A stretch of DNA of 64,000 nucleotides from Marinomonas posidonica_A (GCF_043643765.1 NZ_JBHZSP010000004.1:62001-126000); one strand, 5' to 3'. Counted from the stretch's first letter, positions 27,674-36,230 are shown. The notes: generated by a model not told the origin, from the letters alone. Numbers and translations are program-made.

Positions 27674-28734
27674 TATTGATCAGCCTCCGTATGCATATCA
27701 TGAGATGAGTGTTCAGACTCGTCATGATTCATATCACTGTGGTTCATTTCTTCGTGATTCATCTCACCATGATCCATGTGACCATGACTTGAGTTATCGT
27801 GAATCATTTTGGAATCAAAAACAGTTCCTTTAAGCAACTCAACTTTGCCGTGATCTTTCATGAACTTCATAACATTGTCCATAAAAACACTGGATTTGAT
27901 TGAATTGTAGTATTGAACTGGAGTCGGCTCGTGATGATGAGCATCTAGATCGTGTTCAGCAAGTTTCTCATAAGATGCTTGATCTAATATGCCATTATTA
28001 ATTGATCCGGCAATTGACTCGGCTTTCACACCTTCAACCCAAGCGTTAAAGTCCGCTTCAGTTTCTGTGGCAATGGCCTTGAACTTCATGCCAGTGAAAC
28101 CACCACCACTGTAATTCGAAGAGATACCGTCATATGTGCCTGGCTCATTCGCGATCAAGTGCAGCTTCGTCACCATACCTGCCATTGAGTAAATCTGACT
28201 ACCCAATTGCGGAATGAAGAATGAGTTCATAGTACCTTCAGACGAAATCTGGAAAGCGACAGGAACATTTGCTGGGAATCTAAGCTCGTTCACAGATGCA
28301 ATTCCAAGATCTGGATAGATGAATAACCACTTCCAGTTCATTGAAACAACTTGAACGTTGATATGCTCTTTCTCATGTTCTAGAGGCTTATAAGGATCTA
28401 GAGCGTGAGTAGACTTCCAAGTAATCACGCCAAGAACGATGACGATGACGATTGGAATGGCCCAAACAATAGTTTCAATTTTAGTGGAGTGTGACCACTT
28501 AGGTTCGTAAATTTCATCGCGGCCTTCACGGTATTTCCAAGCGAAATACAATGTCATGAAGATCACAGGAATTACTACAAGTAGCATTAACAGAGTAGCA
28601 ACAATAATTAGTTGCTTCTCTTCAATACCAACCTGCCCTTTTGGATCGAGCACACCACCCTGACAACCGGCGAGCAAGCCCACCATTAGCGCCAAAGCGA
28701 CTTTACTTAGGATACGAGTTAACAAGAGAATCAT
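27673..28734 (-). CDS. cyoA: Cytochrome bo3 ubiquinol oxidase subunit II, His/Met-rich tail
   Basis: Subunit II, 353 residues. A lipoprotein signal (ALALMVGLLAGC) gives a lipid-anchored Cys at residue 24, followed by two membrane segments and a periplasmic cupredoxin domain without CuA ligands, as expected for a quinol oxidase (SEGTMNSFFIPQLGSQIYSM). The protein is about 40 residues longer than E. coli CyoA (315). The extra part is a C-terminal tail rich in His, Met, Asp and Glu (HGHMDHGEMNHEEMNHSDMN), predicted to lie in the periplasm. AGAGG abuts the ATG with no spacer, which is unusual and may lower translation. Operon order cyoABCDE is standard. Confidence 0.94.
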   Translation of the reverse strand: MILLLTRILSKVALALMVGLLAGCQGGVLDPKGQVGIEEKQLIIVATLLMLLVVIPVIFMTLYFAWKYREGRDEIYEPKWSHSTKIETIVWAIPIVIVIVLGVITWKSTHALDPYKPLEHEKEHINVQVVSMNWKWLFIYPDLGIASVNELRFPANVPVAFQISSEGTMNSFFIPQLGSQIYSMAGMVTKLHLIANEPGTYDGISSNYSGGGFTGMKFKAIATETEADFNAWVEGVKAESIAGSINNGILDQASYEKLAEHDLDAHHHEPTPVQYYNSIKSSVFMDNVMKFMKDHGKVELLKGTVFDSKMIHDNSSHGHMDHGEMNHEEMNHSDMNHDESEHSSHDMHTEADQ

Positions 28735-29377
28735 CCTCTAACCCCGAGGTTCACAAAACTGCTACTTGACCATCAAGTAACAGAACGAAAATCCGGCATA
28801 GCCGGGTATTTCAGTAAAGATCACCACACTGAAAACAGCATAAGAATCATTACTAGGCTAAAGTTAATTAACGCAGCAACAGTTCTTTTGGATCACCTAA
28901 ATCTGAAAAAGGTACTCAACATTCGTTTCGTGAATCGAGCCACAACTCGATTAACTGCTTTCCCACAAAGCAATCACGAAGATAGCGAATGGCCATATTT
29001 GGCGAGTAAAGGTTGATATCGGTCATAGCGGACCCACATCTAACCAGTAATACTATAGTCAACTTGCACAAAAAGAGAGCGTCATTTCTGTCAATTTTGT
29101 GACGTGCCTCAGATACAAAAAATCATTTAAAACCTTATATTTACTAAGCTTTTAAAGGTATGACACGCCATACAACTGGCTCAATCTAATTATCCAACTT
29201 CTATGTCATCATGCTCTTAATGACAGCGTTTACAACACTGAGCACGAATTACGGTGTGCGGAATATACCAAAAACCAAGCAATCACACAAAGTCTAGTTT
29301 AGCCTTTGTTGTGGCTTGCTTCACCGAATTTTTACAAAATCCACATTCTCATCCAACACGGAATAAGACCATCTTCG
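28735..29377 (-). promoter_or_regulatory. Upstream region of the cyo operon
   Basis: A 643-bp stretch without a convincing gene, upstream of cyoA and downstream of the MocR gene. Two small hairpins lie in the probable cyo leader: TACTTGA/TCAAGTA at 28763-28779 and CCGGC/GCCGG at 28793-28805, the latter followed by ATTTT on the minus strand. Near 29050 a TATAGT hexamer on the minus strand could be a -10, but no matching -35 was found. No clear Fnr or Arc site was recognised by eye. Confidence 0.35.
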
Positions 29378-30892
29378 TCAACATTCGTCTGTCTTTTCAA
29401 ACATAGCGATCAATACAGAGCGCATAGTGAGCAAAAGGTGTTTCATGGTCGATTCGTCAACACCACTAAAGCCCAAAACAAATCCTACCTTCGCCTTGTT
29501 TGCCTGCTGATAATGTAAAGACAAGGGCGACAGACTAATCGCCTGTTGCTTTAAACGCTCCGCAACAACGCAGTCGAGAGCTTGTCGACTATCGTGAGAA
29601 CGGCTTAGCTCGGCTTTAAACTCAATCATCACATGCATGCCGCCGGTTGGCTTCTTCCACTCAAACCAAGCCGACAAATACTCAGACAAATATGCTAAAA
29701 GCATATCTCTTTTGAGCCGGTAATGACGACGCATTCGATTTAAATGTCGGTTAAAGTTGCCCTGGATCAAAAAATCTGCAACAACCGGTTGCATTGGCAA
29801 GGAAGCTGACATACCGATTTTAGTTTGGGCATGTTCCAGTAATGTGACATGAGCCATCGGGGCGACAATAAACCCTAACCTAAGCCCTCGAAACAAAACT
29901 TTCGAAAAACTGCCCACAAAAAACACCTTATTCTTCGAAGCTTCATGAGCTTGTGCACTTTGCATAAAGGGCACTTCCATTCGCCCTTGATAAACAAATT
30001 CGTTATCGTAATCATCTTCAATCACCCACCAAGGAGAAGATGTTTCTTGTAACGTTTTCAGCCACTTTTGGCGACGTTGTGAGCTAATCGATGTACCAAG
30101 TGGATATTGACGATTTGGCGTCAAGATAGCGATATTTTCTCCCTGACTTGGCTCGGGAAAACACGGACCTTCCTGATCAATTTTAATAGATTGCATGTTT
30201 GACGTTTGCCCAACTGCTTGCCTAATCGGTGGATAGGTTGGTTCCTCTAACCACCAATTGATCGCTTTCTCGTCCTTCGATGACAAAGCATGCTGCAAGA
30301 GCTGTAAAGAATCTCGATTACCTGCCGTGATCAGGATTTGCTCCGCTTGACATTCCAATCCTCGAACACGGTATAAATAGTCCACCAATGCCGCCTTGAG
30401 GGCGGGATAACCCGTAAGATACCCACCTTGCATCACTTGATAATCCGGTTTTAGCCAGCTTCGACGCATACTGGCAGCCCATTCTTTACTGGGAAAGACC
30501 TCAACATCAACGCCAGCATCAAAGCCCATGTATTGACTCTGTGGAGAAGACACAGACACTTTCGAGCCAGACGGTGAATACATAGCGTCTATTGAATCTG
30601 CATTTAGAGCAGCTTTTCTCTCAGCTCGATAAGCCATTTGTGGCGCCACAAAGACCCCGCGTTTGAATTCACTGACCAAAATGCCTTCTGCTATTAATTG
30701 GTCGTACGCTCTTGATGTGGTGCTTCTGGACACCCCTAGGGACGTCGCCAATAGTCTTGAAGACGGCAGCTTGTCACCAACAGTCAATTCGCCAGACGCA
30801 ATGCCTTGCTGAATCTGATCCATCAGTTGCTGGTAATAGGGGCCACCCTGTTCCTCTATGGCTATACGTAAACTGGCAATAGCGTACTTCAT
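29378..30892 (-). CDS. MocR-type regulator (GntR HTH fused to aminotransferase domain)
   Basis: A 504-residue fusion: an N-terminal GntR winged helix (residues about 18-85, GDKLPSSRLLATSLGVSRSTTSRAYDQL) joined to a fold-I aminotransferase-like domain (about 120-490). The PLP-lysine region reads VFFVGSFSKVLFRGLRLGFI with Lys in FSKV, and the cofactor Asp/Tyr region is WWVIEDDYDNEF. MocR proteins sense PLP or amino compounds and usually control a divergent gene. Here the divergent gene is a flavin split-barrel protein. PdxR, TauR and GabR are examples; this one is not assigned to any of them. Confidence 0.88.
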   Translation of the reverse strand: MKYAIASLRIAIEEQGGPYYQQLMDQIQQGIASGELTVGDKLPSSRLLATSLGVSRSTTSRAYDQLIAEGILVSEFKRGVFVAPQMAYRAERKAALNADSIDAMYSPSGSKVSVSSPQSQYMGFDAGVDVEVFPSKEWAASMRRSWLKPDYQVMQGGYLTGYPALKAALVDYLYRVRGLECQAEQILITAGNRDSLQLLQHALSSKDEKAINWWLEEPTYPPIRQAVGQTSNMQSIKIDQEGPCFPEPSQGENIAILTPNRQYPLGTSISSQRRQKWLKTLQETSSPWWVIEDDYDNEFVYQGRMEVPFMQSAQAHEASKNKVFFVGSFSKVLFRGLRLGFIVAPMAHVTLLEHAQTKIGMSASLPMQPVVADFLIQGNFNRHLNRMRRHYRLKRDMLLAYLSEYLSAWFEWKKPTGGMHVMIEFKAELSRSHDSRQALDCVVAERLKQQAISLSPLSLHYQQANKAKVGFVLGFSGVDESTMKHLLLTMRSVLIAMFEKTDEC

Positions 30893-30923
30893 TTGATATC
30901 TGGCCTGCTTTTTTATTTGTATT

Positions 30924-30961
30924 CTGGCTATTTTTATAAAAGCCAGACTTTACTAAAGTCT
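30924..30961. promoter_or_regulatory. Candidate MocR operator
   Basis: Between the divergent MocR and flavin-protein genes is a perfect odd palindrome, AGACTTTACTAAAGTCT (30945-30961). It overlaps a second inverted repeat, CTGGCT/AGCCAG (30924-30946). The position suits autoregulation and control of the divergent gene; binding is inferred. Confidence 0.45.
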
Positions 30962-31019
30962 CATATATCAACAGGCAATACACAAGTCGCTGTCAGCAGA
31001 ATATTCAGGAGAACATCAA

Positions 31020-31667
31020 ATGAGTCAGGCATTGGAAACCCCTTTGAGCAAAGTAAAAAGAGGGCCGAATCGCGCCTCTTATGACAAACAACAAGCCCTC
31101 GATATTATTGATGGCGCACTCATGTGTCATGTGGGGCAAACCAAGGATGGCCAAGTTTTTGTTACACCAACTTGTCACTGGCGTGAAGGGGATTACTTCT
31201 ATTGGCACGCTCATTCTAAAGCTCGCAACGTTAAAGGTCCCATCGATGACCCCGAAAAAGTTTGCATTAACGTCAGTCTATTGGATGGCTTAGTCATGGC
31301 AAGATCGGCCATGCATCACTCTGTAAACTACCGCTCTGTCACGTTATTTGGCGTACCGGAACGGGTTGAAGATAACGACGAAAAGGTACGTCAGTTCAAA
31401 CTCTTCTTGGACAAAGTCAGCCCAGGCCGTTGGGAAACACTGCGCCCAGTGAATGAAACTGAAATTAAAGCCACCGGGGTGGTGCGCATCAAAATCGAAG
31501 AGGCCTCCGTTAAATTCCGTGCTGAGCCACCAATTGACGCACCTGAAGATTATAACTGGCCTGTTTGGGCAGGGGTTATTCCTTTGGAACGATCTTGGGG
31601 GACTCCGCAAACAGACCCTGTTCAACAACAAATTTTTGCCCCAGCTAAACCACCCGAAGCCTTTTAA
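31020..31667 (+). CDS. Pyridoxamine-5'-phosphate-oxidase-like flavin split-barrel protein
   Basis: A 215-residue protein of the FMN-binding split-barrel family that includes pyridoxamine 5'-phosphate oxidase. The region DGALMCHVGQTKDGQVFVTPTCHWREGDYFYWHAH is the first part of the barrel, with flavin-contact candidates in VTPT and the HSKARN strand. AGGAGA precedes the ATG. It is divergent from a MocR regulator, whose aminotransferase-like domain normally senses PLP-type ligands, so a link to vitamin B6 or amino-compound metabolism is plausible. It is not PdxH itself. Related proteins in this family often have unknown substrates. Confidence 0.78.
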   Translation: MSQALETPLSKVKRGPNRASYDKQQALDIIDGALMCHVGQTKDGQVFVTPTCHWREGDYFYWHAHSKARNVKGPIDDPEKVCINVSLLDGLVMARSAMHHSVNYRSVTLFGVPERVEDNDEKVRQFKLFLDKVSPGRWETLRPVNETEIKATGVVRIKIEEASVKFRAEPPIDAPEDYNWPVWAGVIPLERSWGTPQTDPVQQQIFAPAKPPEAF

Positions 31668-31699
31668 TTGGCTTTATGAAACATGTTATCTGGCTATAA

Positions 31700-31728
31700 A
31701 AAAAGCACGCGAAATTTGCGTGCTTTTT
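31700..31728. terminator. Bidirectional terminator
   Basis: AAAAAGCACGC and GCGTGCTTTTT form an 11-bp stem with a 7-nt loop between the flavin-protein gene and the convergent DUF2798 gene. T runs occur on both strands. Confidence 0.88.
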
Positions 31729-31745
31729 GCTGGTTTATAAATCAC

Positions 31746-31961
31746 TTAAACTTTTTTCGCTAACCAAGCACTGAACTTTTGAATTTCAGGTGCCGATAAA
31801 AAAGAGATGGTCGCCGCCGCCGGCCAAGCAAAACTCCAAGCCTTCATCCAAAAAAGAACAAACTCTGGGTGTGATCCAAGGTTAACGAACGTAATCCAAC
31901 CTGACATAAAAAATGATAAGACACAGGACATGATCAACGCGAAGTAAAGACGAAATTTCAT
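31746..31961 (-). CDS. DUF2798-like small membrane protein
   Basis: A 71-residue protein with two membrane segments (FRLYFALIMSCVLSFFMSGWITFVN and FWMKAWSFAWPAAATISFL), matching the DUF2798 pattern of short two-helix proteins with a conserved W-x-x-a-W-P centre. AGGAGAG lies upstream of ATG 31961, which is preferred over an earlier start. It is divergent from a LysR gene and has a shared terminator downstream. The family has no established function. The LysR neighbour may regulate it. Confidence 0.75.
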   Translation of the reverse strand: MKFRLYFALIMSCVLSFFMSGWITFVNLGSHPEFVLFWMKAWSFAWPAAATISFLSAPEIQKFSAWLAKKV

Positions 31962-32046
31962 TTTTCTCTCCTTGCACTGGACCACTCGTCTGCCCCGAAT
32001 GGCACCATTGCATCATTTAACTTTGATCTCATTCTAGCAAACTACT

Positions 32047-32089
32047 ATATTTGTAAATATAGCCATTTATTAAAACTAAATTTGCAAAT
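32047..32089. promoter_or_regulatory. Twin ATTTGYAAAT palindromes before the LysR gene
   Basis: ATTTGTAAAT (32049-32058, inside the longer ATATTTGTAAATAT) and ATTTGCAAAT (32080-32089) have centres 31 bp apart, close to three helical turns. They lie in the 135-bp divergent gap, the second only 7 bp before the likely ATG. A regulator bound to both would sit on one DNA face. Confidence 0.45.
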
Positions 32090-32096
32090 ATGTAAA

Positions 32097-32987
32097 ATGC
32101 TAGATGACCTAAAAATCTTTATTACCGCGGCCAATAAACACAGCCTAACGCAGGCAGCGAAAAGCCTGAACATGACCATTGCGACTGTCTCTCGACGGAT
32201 TAGCGCATTAGAGCAGGCATTAGGCTGTGAGCTGCTGCACCGCTCCACAAAAGGACTTAAGCTAACGCCGATAGGGGAAGACTATTATCAGGAATGCGCG
32301 GAATTCATAGACGCACTTGATCAACGTATATCAAATCTCGATAAAACCCTTCACAGCTTATCAGGTGAAGTTAAAATCTTAGCGCCAACAAACTTAGGCA
32401 GTGGACCTTTAGATGCATTTTGGCAACATTTCGCCTCAAAACACCCAAATATCCAACTTAATATTGAGCTCAGCAACGCCATTCAAGACATGCATGAAAA
32501 CCGCGCTGACTTAGCCATCCGTTCCGGCCCATTGCCTGATTCGTCTTTAATTCAAAAGCGGCTTGGCTTCATAGAACCCATTCTCGTCGCCTCGCCCAAC
32601 ACCAGTTTTACTTTACCCAACCGAGTTGAAGACATCATCGAATGCCCCAGTATTGCCGCCAATATGTTTTCTGACTGGCGTCTAATCCATCAAGATGGCA
32701 ATATCTGCGCGTTACAAAAAAATCATCAACACCTGAGCAACGACATGAATGTCAGCCTCAATCTGGTGAAAGCCGGTGCGGGTATCACTCTAATGCCCAC
32801 CAGCATGGTCTATGAGGCCATTCAAGCGGGCGAACTCATCCAAGTATTACCCGAATGGCGAGGACAAAAGAGAGAGATTCACCTTGTCTGGCCACACCGG
32901 CGTAGCTTGTCGGCAAGAGCTCAATTACTAAGGGATGAACTGATTCTCTTTCTACATCAACAAGCTTGGTTTGAACAAGCCGATTAA
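32097..32987 (+). CDS. LysR-family transcriptional regulator
   Basis: A 296-residue LysR regulator. The N-terminal HTH covers MLDDLKIFITAANKHSLTQAAKSLNMTIATVSRRISALEQALG, and the C-terminal effector domain starts near residue 90 (GEVKILAPTNLGSG). ATG 32097 gives the canonical N-terminus; a TTG five codons upstream is the alternative. The protein resembles the short-recognition CrgA/YhjC group. It is divergent from the DUF2798 gene and 19 bp upstream of a TauE/SafE permease gene, so it may control either one. Confidence 0.88.
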   Translation: MLDDLKIFITAANKHSLTQAAKSLNMTIATVSRRISALEQALGCELLHRSTKGLKLTPIGEDYYQECAEFIDALDQRISNLDKTLHSLSGEVKILAPTNLGSGPLDAFWQHFASKHPNIQLNIELSNAIQDMHENRADLAIRSGPLPDSSLIQKRLGFIEPILVASPNTSFTLPNRVEDIIECPSIAANMFSDWRLIHQDGNICALQKNHQHLSNDMNVSLNLVKAGAGITLMPTSMVYEAIQAGELIQVLPEWRGQKREIHLVWPHRRSLSARAQLLRDELILFLHQQAWFEQAD

Positions 32988-33006
32988 TCAACGTTAAGGA
33001 AGTAAG

Positions 33007-33813
33007 ATGGCCGATTTACTTTGGTGGCAATACACACTCATTGCTGTCATTTTTATTTGGAGTGGTTTTGTTCGAAGTGGCTTAGGATTTGGCGGCGCCG
33101 TACTCGCCTTACCGTTTCTCTTATTAGTGGAAAACGATCCGTTACTTTTCCTACCCATTATTTCCATTCACCTCTTGGTATTTTCAAGCTGGATTGCATG
33201 GCAAGGTTCAAAAGTAACCAAACAGCAGGCGATTAAAGCAGCAGAACGAGGCGAAGAACCGCAAGAAGTACAGGGCAATATTGCTTGGGGTTATTTAAAG
33301 AAAGCGCTTGGTATCATGATAGTGCCTAAATTAATCGGCGTATTTGGCTTGTTAACCTTACCGGGCAACATAGTCACTGGCGTAATTTTTGTTATCGTCG
33401 CCGTCTTTGCTGTGTCTTATATTCTCAACAAGCCTTTTTACACCAACAACCGAATTCTCGATACCGTCTTTCTGATGCTTGGCGGTTACGTCAGTGGCAC
33501 CTCATTAATCGGAGCGCCGTTAATCGTTTCCGTGTTTGCCACCAAAGTACCACGTCATCAATTACGCGATACGCTGTTTGTACTCTGGTTCATTCTCGTC
33601 ACCATTAAAATGGCATCTTTCATCATCGCTGGAATCGACCTGCAACTGATTCACCAATTATGGTTACTGCCTTGCGCTCTACTCGGTCATGTATTTGGCC
33701 AAAAGCTGCATAACCGTATCCAAAAAGCCGAAACGCCTGTGTTTTTCCAATTTGTCGGTTGGGCACTACTCACCGTTTGTGGCTTTGGTCTTTACTCAAC
33801 CTTTATGCTTTGA
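33007..33813 (+). CDS. TauE/SafE-family membrane permease
   Basis: A 268-residue inner-membrane protein with about eight hydrophobic segments. The family signature GFGGAVLALPFLL is near residue 28 and its repeat, GGYVSGTSLIGAPLIVSVF, near 160. TauE/SafE proteins export or import small sulfur or carbon oxyanions such as sulfite, sulfoacetate or 3-sulfolactate. Substrate here is unknown. AAGGAAGTAAG precedes the ATG. It follows the LysR gene by 19 bp and ends 4 bp from the convergent MATE gene, with no room for a shared terminator. Confidence 0.85.
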   Translation: MADLLWWQYTLIAVIFIWSGFVRSGLGFGGAVLALPFLLLVENDPLLFLPIISIHLLVFSSWIAWQGSKVTKQQAIKAAERGEEPQEVQGNIAWGYLKKALGIMIVPKLIGVFGLLTLPGNIVTGVIFVIVAVFAVSYILNKPFYTNNRILDTVFLMLGGYVSGTSLIGAPLIVSVFATKVPRHQLRDTLFVLWFILVTIKMASFIIAGIDLQLIHQLWLLPCALLGHVFGQKLHNRIQKAETPVFFQFVGWALLTVCGFGLYSTFML

Positions 33814-33817
33814 AACA

Positions 33818-35131
33818 TCAATTAGAAAACCAAACATCCTTACGTAGGTTTTGTCGGTAGCAGATGTAAAGTGTTAGGGCGCGGGCAATGAAGAGGGCCG
33901 CTTGGCTCAGCCAAAGCCCATGATTGCCTAAGCCTTGGCTGATAAACCAAACCGGAAAGAACACGCCGAGGACACAAAGAATCATGGTGTTCTGCATTTG
34001 TTTGACACTGGTGGTACCGATGAAAACACCATCCAACATAAAGGACCAAATACCCAACAGAGGGAAGGTTATTAGCCAAGGTAGGTACAGTTTCGCTTCG
34101 GCTCGAACACTTTCTACACTGGTCAATAAGTGAATAATATGATCGCCAAATAGCCAAAAAATAAACATCAAAACCAACGCAGCCAGCAGAGCCCAATAAG
34201 TGGATAAGCGAATCACCTTTTGAAAATTAGTCTTATCCTTGCGGCCGTAGTATTCACCGCACAAGGCTTCCACCGAAAAAGCAAAGCCGTCTAACGCATT
34301 GGAAATAATCATCAAAAAAATCAGTAGTACTGCATTGGCCGCCAATATCGCGTCCCCTTGACGAGCCCCTTGAGAGGTAAAAAACAACATCACCAATAAC
34401 AACAAAATGGTGCGCACGAACAGATACCGGTTCACTCGAACCAGAGCCACATATTCACGCCACTTAATCAAAGCCGATAAAGGCACATGTCCGTCAAAGG
34501 TTTGCAGCTTACGCCATGCTAAGAATAAGGCGAACACCACCCCAACGTAGTGCGCAATCACAGTGGCCCAAGCGACGCCATCACTGGCCATGCCTAAACC
34601 GTAAACGGCAAAGTAATCCAATACCATGTTGACCAGGTTAATCACCAGCAACATCCATAATGGGCCTTTTGAGTATTGCACACCAAAGAACCAACCCATT
34701 AAGGCATAGCCAGCTAAAACAGCTGGCGCACTGTAAATACGAATCTCGCTGTAACTTTTTGCCCAAGGTGCCACTTCCGCACTGGGCGACATGAGGTGCA
34801 AAGCCAAATCAAGAATGGGACCACGAAATAGAATCAGTATTAGACCAATCACCAATCCCATTAAAATGGACTGCAACAAGAGTTCACGCACCCGCCGATA
34901 ATCTTCTTGGCCTAACGCTTGTGCAGTTAAGCCGGTCGATCCCATGCGTAAAAAACCAAACGCCCAAAATAGAAAGCTAAAAATGCTGGCCCCAATGGCG
35001 ACAGCACCAAGATAAGTGGCCGTGCCTAAATGTCCCACCACCGCTGTGTCGACTAAACCTAGTAAAGGAGTGGTGATATTCGACACCATGGGTGGCCAAG
35101 CCATGTGCCAAATCCGCCTATTTAGCACCAT
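33818..35131 (-). CDS. MATE-family efflux transporter (DinF-like)
   Basis: A 437-residue exporter with twelve predicted membrane segments. The first segments (IWHMAWPPMVSNITTPLLGLVDTAVVGHLG) carry the DinF-type MATE start with the conserved Asp in LVDTAVVGHL. A second-half repeat follows near residue 245. MATE proteins expel organic cations with Na+ or H+. The start is uncertain: ATG 35131 gives the family-like N-terminus, and a TTG at 35179 would add 16 residues. The stop lies 4 bp from the convergent TauE gene. Confidence 0.85.
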   Translation of the reverse strand: MVLNRRIWHMAWPPMVSNITTPLLGLVDTAVVGHLGTATYLGAVAIGASIFSFLFWAFGFLRMGSTGLTAQALGQEDYRRVRELLLQSILMGLVIGLILILFRGPILDLALHLMSPSAEVAPWAKSYSEIRIYSAPAVLAGYALMGWFFGVQYSKGPLWMLLVINLVNMVLDYFAVYGLGMASDGVAWATVIAHYVGVVFALFLAWRKLQTFDGHVPLSALIKWREYVALVRVNRYLFVRTILLLLVMLFFTSQGARQGDAILAANAVLLIFLMIISNALDGFAFSVEALCGEYYGRKDKTNFQKVIRLSTYWALLAALVLMFIFWLFGDHIIHLLTSVESVRAEAKLYLPWLITFPLLGIWSFMLDGVFIGTTSVKQMQNTMILCVLGVFFPVWFISQGLGNHGLWLSQAALFIARALTLYICYRQNLRKDVWFSN

Positions 35132-35191
35132 ATTAAGACGCCACGCGGACAATAAAGAGGCAAAAGAAAATTGGGACAAAGGATTCTCACA

Positions 35192-35441
35192 TGTGAAAAA
35201 GGGATTCTGTGGATAAAAATCAACCAGCTCAGGTCAATTCGATTCCAAAAAACTGTGGAAAATCATAGCAGTTATTCACACGACCTGTCATCAATCGCCT
35301 ATCTTGCTCTTTTTTTGAACAAATTGGCCTGTTTTTTGCCCATTGCCTCCACTTTTGGTTTACTTGTCCACATATCCCCCGCTGACCACCCCGCACCATA
35401 ACTCTCTCTAAAAAATTGGATAACTGGTGCTTTTTTCCACA
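35192..35441. other. Cluster of six DnaA-box-like 9-mers
   Basis: In the gap between the MATE gene and a small membrane protein gene there are three 9-mers on the minus strand: TTTTTCACA (35192-35200), TTATCCACA (35208-35216) and TTTTCCACA (35254-35262). Three more are on the plus strand: TTATTCACA (35272-35280), TTGTCCACA (35364-35372) and TTTTCCACA (35433-35441). Five fit TTWTNCACA; one deviates at position 3. The arrangement is symmetric about 35267, and short T-rich runs lie at 35309-35316 and 35332-35337. No coding frame was seen here. It could be a replication-origin-type or DnaA-titrating locus, or a DnaA-controlled promoter. Confidence 0.5.
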
Positions 35442-35519
35442 ATTCAAGCTACAAGTGCGCGGAATTTTGCTAAACTGGCGCCAACTTTTCATCTCTATTT
35501 ATCTATCAGGAGAGCCAAT

Positions 35520-35723
35520 ATGATGGCGAAAAAACTTAGGCCTTACATTGAAGGTTTAGCAGTGGGCTGTGTCTTCATTAGTATTACCATGTTGTTTCAA
35601 ATTCCTTTCTATATGAGTTTGATCATTGGCGCATTGGCAGCCATTGGCGGTTATCGCAATTCCATCAAAATGGATAAAGAAAAAGCGGCTAAACAAGCTC
35701 CTAAATCGACGGATGAAGAATAA
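35520..35723 (+). CDS. Small two-helix membrane protein of unknown function
   Basis: A 67-residue protein (MMAKKLRPYIEG...) with two hydrophobic segments, GLAVGCVFISITMLFQIPF and SLIIGALAAIGGY, and a charged C-terminal tail ending KAAKQAPKSTDEE. CAGGAGAG precedes tandem ATGs (35520 and 35523). It stops 3 bp before a truncated haemoglobin gene, so the two are probably co-transcribed. I do not recognise the family. The positively charged ends suggest both termini in the cytoplasm. Confidence 0.7.
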   Translation: MMAKKLRPYIEGLAVGCVFISITMLFQIPFYMSLIIGALAAIGGYRNSIKMDKEKAAKQAPKSTDEE

Positions 35724-35726
35724 CGA

Positions 35727-36155
35727 ATGACGGATCAAATGAAGCCTACTTATGGTGAAGGCGATGCGACATTGCAGGCTGTAGGTGGATTAGACGGTTT
35801 AAAACGTTTGGTTGGATGTTTTTATCGGATTATGGAAAGCACACCAGCATACCGCCCTTTGTTTGACATGCATCCTGCTGACACCCAGCTGAGTATCTAC
35901 AAACTGGTGGCGTTTTTGTCGGGTTGGATGGGCGGTGAACGCTTGTATGCAAAAACCTACGGTAAAATTCATTTACCCCAAGCTCACGCGCATTTAGTGG
36001 TCACCGACAAAGAGAAAGCCATGTGGTTAAACTGCATGGCTGAGGCGCTAAACGAACAAAGTTACCCTGACGCACTGAAACGCTATTTGATAGAGAAGCT
36101 CGAATTTCCCGCAGAACGCATTCGGCAAGTTAGCCAGATTCACCACCAAAAGTAG
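35727..36155 (+). CDS. Group II truncated haemoglobin
   Basis: A 142-residue globin of the 2-on-2 helical type. Tyr B10 is in GCFYRIM (residue 33), Phe CD1 in PLFDM (46), the probable proximal His at 87 (PQAHAHLVV) and the group-II Trp G8 at 100 (AMWLNCM), 13 residues after that His as in the family. Such proteins bind O2 or NO and may protect respiration from NO. The normal RHxPF segment is replaced by AHAHL, which leaves the proximal assignment slightly open. It follows the small membrane protein by 3 bp. Confidence 0.85.
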   Translation: MTDQMKPTYGEGDATLQAVGGLDGLKRLVGCFYRIMESTPAYRPLFDMHPADTQLSIYKLVAFLSGWMGGERLYAKTYGKIHLPQAHAHLVVTDKEKAMWLNCMAEALNEQSYPDALKRYLIEKLEFPAERIRQVSQIHHQK

Positions 36156-36230
36156 GATTAATCTTGCTGCTTAAACGACAGCAGAGCGTGAGTATCTATT
36201 GTATTCATGCCCTGCCTAACTAAAAAATAA

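Noticed and set aside
28735..29377. Possible small gene or Fnr/Arc site upstream of cyoA
   Set aside because: No frame with a ribosome site and no recognisable TTGAT-N4-ATCAA site was found.
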